14,584 bases of DNA from Methanoregula sp. (GTDB lineage Archaea > Halobacteriota > Methanomicrobia > Methanomicrobiales > Methanospirillaceae): assembly GCA_003154335.1 (NCBI GenBank), contig PMDE01000068.1, forward strand, positions 24,305 through 38,888, in the 5' to 3' direction. This document shows positions 14,499-14,584 of the stretch, piece by piece. Position 1 is the first letter of the stretch. The number at the start of each line of letters is the position of its first letter. Below the pieces are notes generated by a model. That model made no database searches. It saw only the letters and a list, made by a program, of their open reading frames with translations, and had not been told where the DNA came from. The translations under genes and the position numbers were made by a program.

Positions 14499-14584
14499 CA
14501 GATGCCTTCGATAAATGTTTCTATCCTGGCGAGAGATTCGGTAAGTTGTTTTCGGGACACTGCATACGCACAACGCAGATAACC
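14498..14584 (-). CDS. C-terminal end of a class I PLP-dependent aminotransferase (cut by window edge)
   Basis: Only the last 28 codons and the stop are inside the window. The visible sequence GYLRCAYAVSRKQL then ESLARIETFIEGI matches the C-terminus of aspartate aminotransferase-like class I enzymes. There the arginine of the (V/L)R-x-x-YA motif, here in YLRCAYA, binds the alpha-carboxylate of the amino-acid substrate, and the helix ALxRIxxF closes the chain. Substrate cannot be told from this fragment. It is followed by a hairpin and T-tract and then the purA promoter, so it is probably a separate transcription unit on the same strand. A PLP enzyme so near pdxS/pdxT is notable but may be coincidence. 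Confidence 0.8.
   Translation of the reverse strand, partial: GYLRCAYAVSRKQLTESLARIETFIEGI

Noticed and set aside
14498..14584. Reading the partial PLP enzyme as the threonine-phosphate decarboxylase (CobD) partner of CbiB
   Set aside because: The visible C-terminus, with the LRCAYA motif and closing helix, looks more like aspartate aminotransferase-type enzymes. Too little is in the window to claim a cobamide role.
1..14584. CRISPR array, tRNA or rRNA genes, insertion sequences, integration sites
   Set aside because: Read through on both strands; no regularly spaced repeats, cloverleaf-like sequence, transposase or integrase motif, or long flanking repeats were seen.

Overview
The window looks like chromosome from a methanogenic euryarchaeon, most likely a member of the Methanomicrobiales; the genus cannot be fixed from the sequence alone. 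Supporting points are an energy-converting [NiFe] hydrogenase cluster of the Ech type, a short (337-residue) archaeal adenylosuccinate synthetase, archaeal PdxS/PdxT and CbiB, a membrane pyrophosphatase, GGAGG/GAGGTG ribosome binding sites, and T-rich stretches rather than classic bacterial terminators after genes. GC content looks moderate in genes and clearly lower between them.

Left part (1-4553, minus strand): five consecutive genes in the order echA-echB-echC-echD-echE. They encode the antiporter-like subunit, the NuoH-like subunit, the small [FeS] subunit, the NuoC-like subunit and the large Ni-binding subunit, and they overlap or nearly touch. echE runs off the left edge after 317 codons, so its last ~40 residues and any echF lie outside. 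The complex should couple H2/ferredoxin electron transfer to ion movement across the membrane. Across a 400-bp AT-rich divergent spacer, on the plus strand, lies hppA, a proton pyrophosphatase with the residue signature of the K+-independent class. Two ion-translocating machines are therefore encoded head to head.

Middle part (7000-9446): a sparse region. It holds about 1 kb with no intact gene but scattered protein-like fragments in shifting frames (possible decayed gene), one unrecognised helical/coiled-coil protein on the minus strand, and about 650 bp of AT-rich DNA with short palindromes. A plus-strand AlkD-family DNA glycosylase gene with its catalytic residues intact follows (9447-10169).

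Right part (10201-14392, minus strand): a compact six-gene operon purA - trm112-like zinc ribbon - unknown membrane-anchored protein - cbiB - pdxS - pdxT, with four overlaps and one 15-nt gap. It combines AMP synthesis, cobamide nucleotide-loop assembly and PLP synthesis. Upstream of it, separated by a hairpin plus T-tract, is the C-terminal end of a PLP-dependent class I aminotransferase. No CRISPR array, rRNA, tRNA, insertion sequence or convincing new multi-gene system was found. The least explained items are the 190-residue protein coupled to cbiB, the 274-residue helical protein and the decayed stretch beside it.
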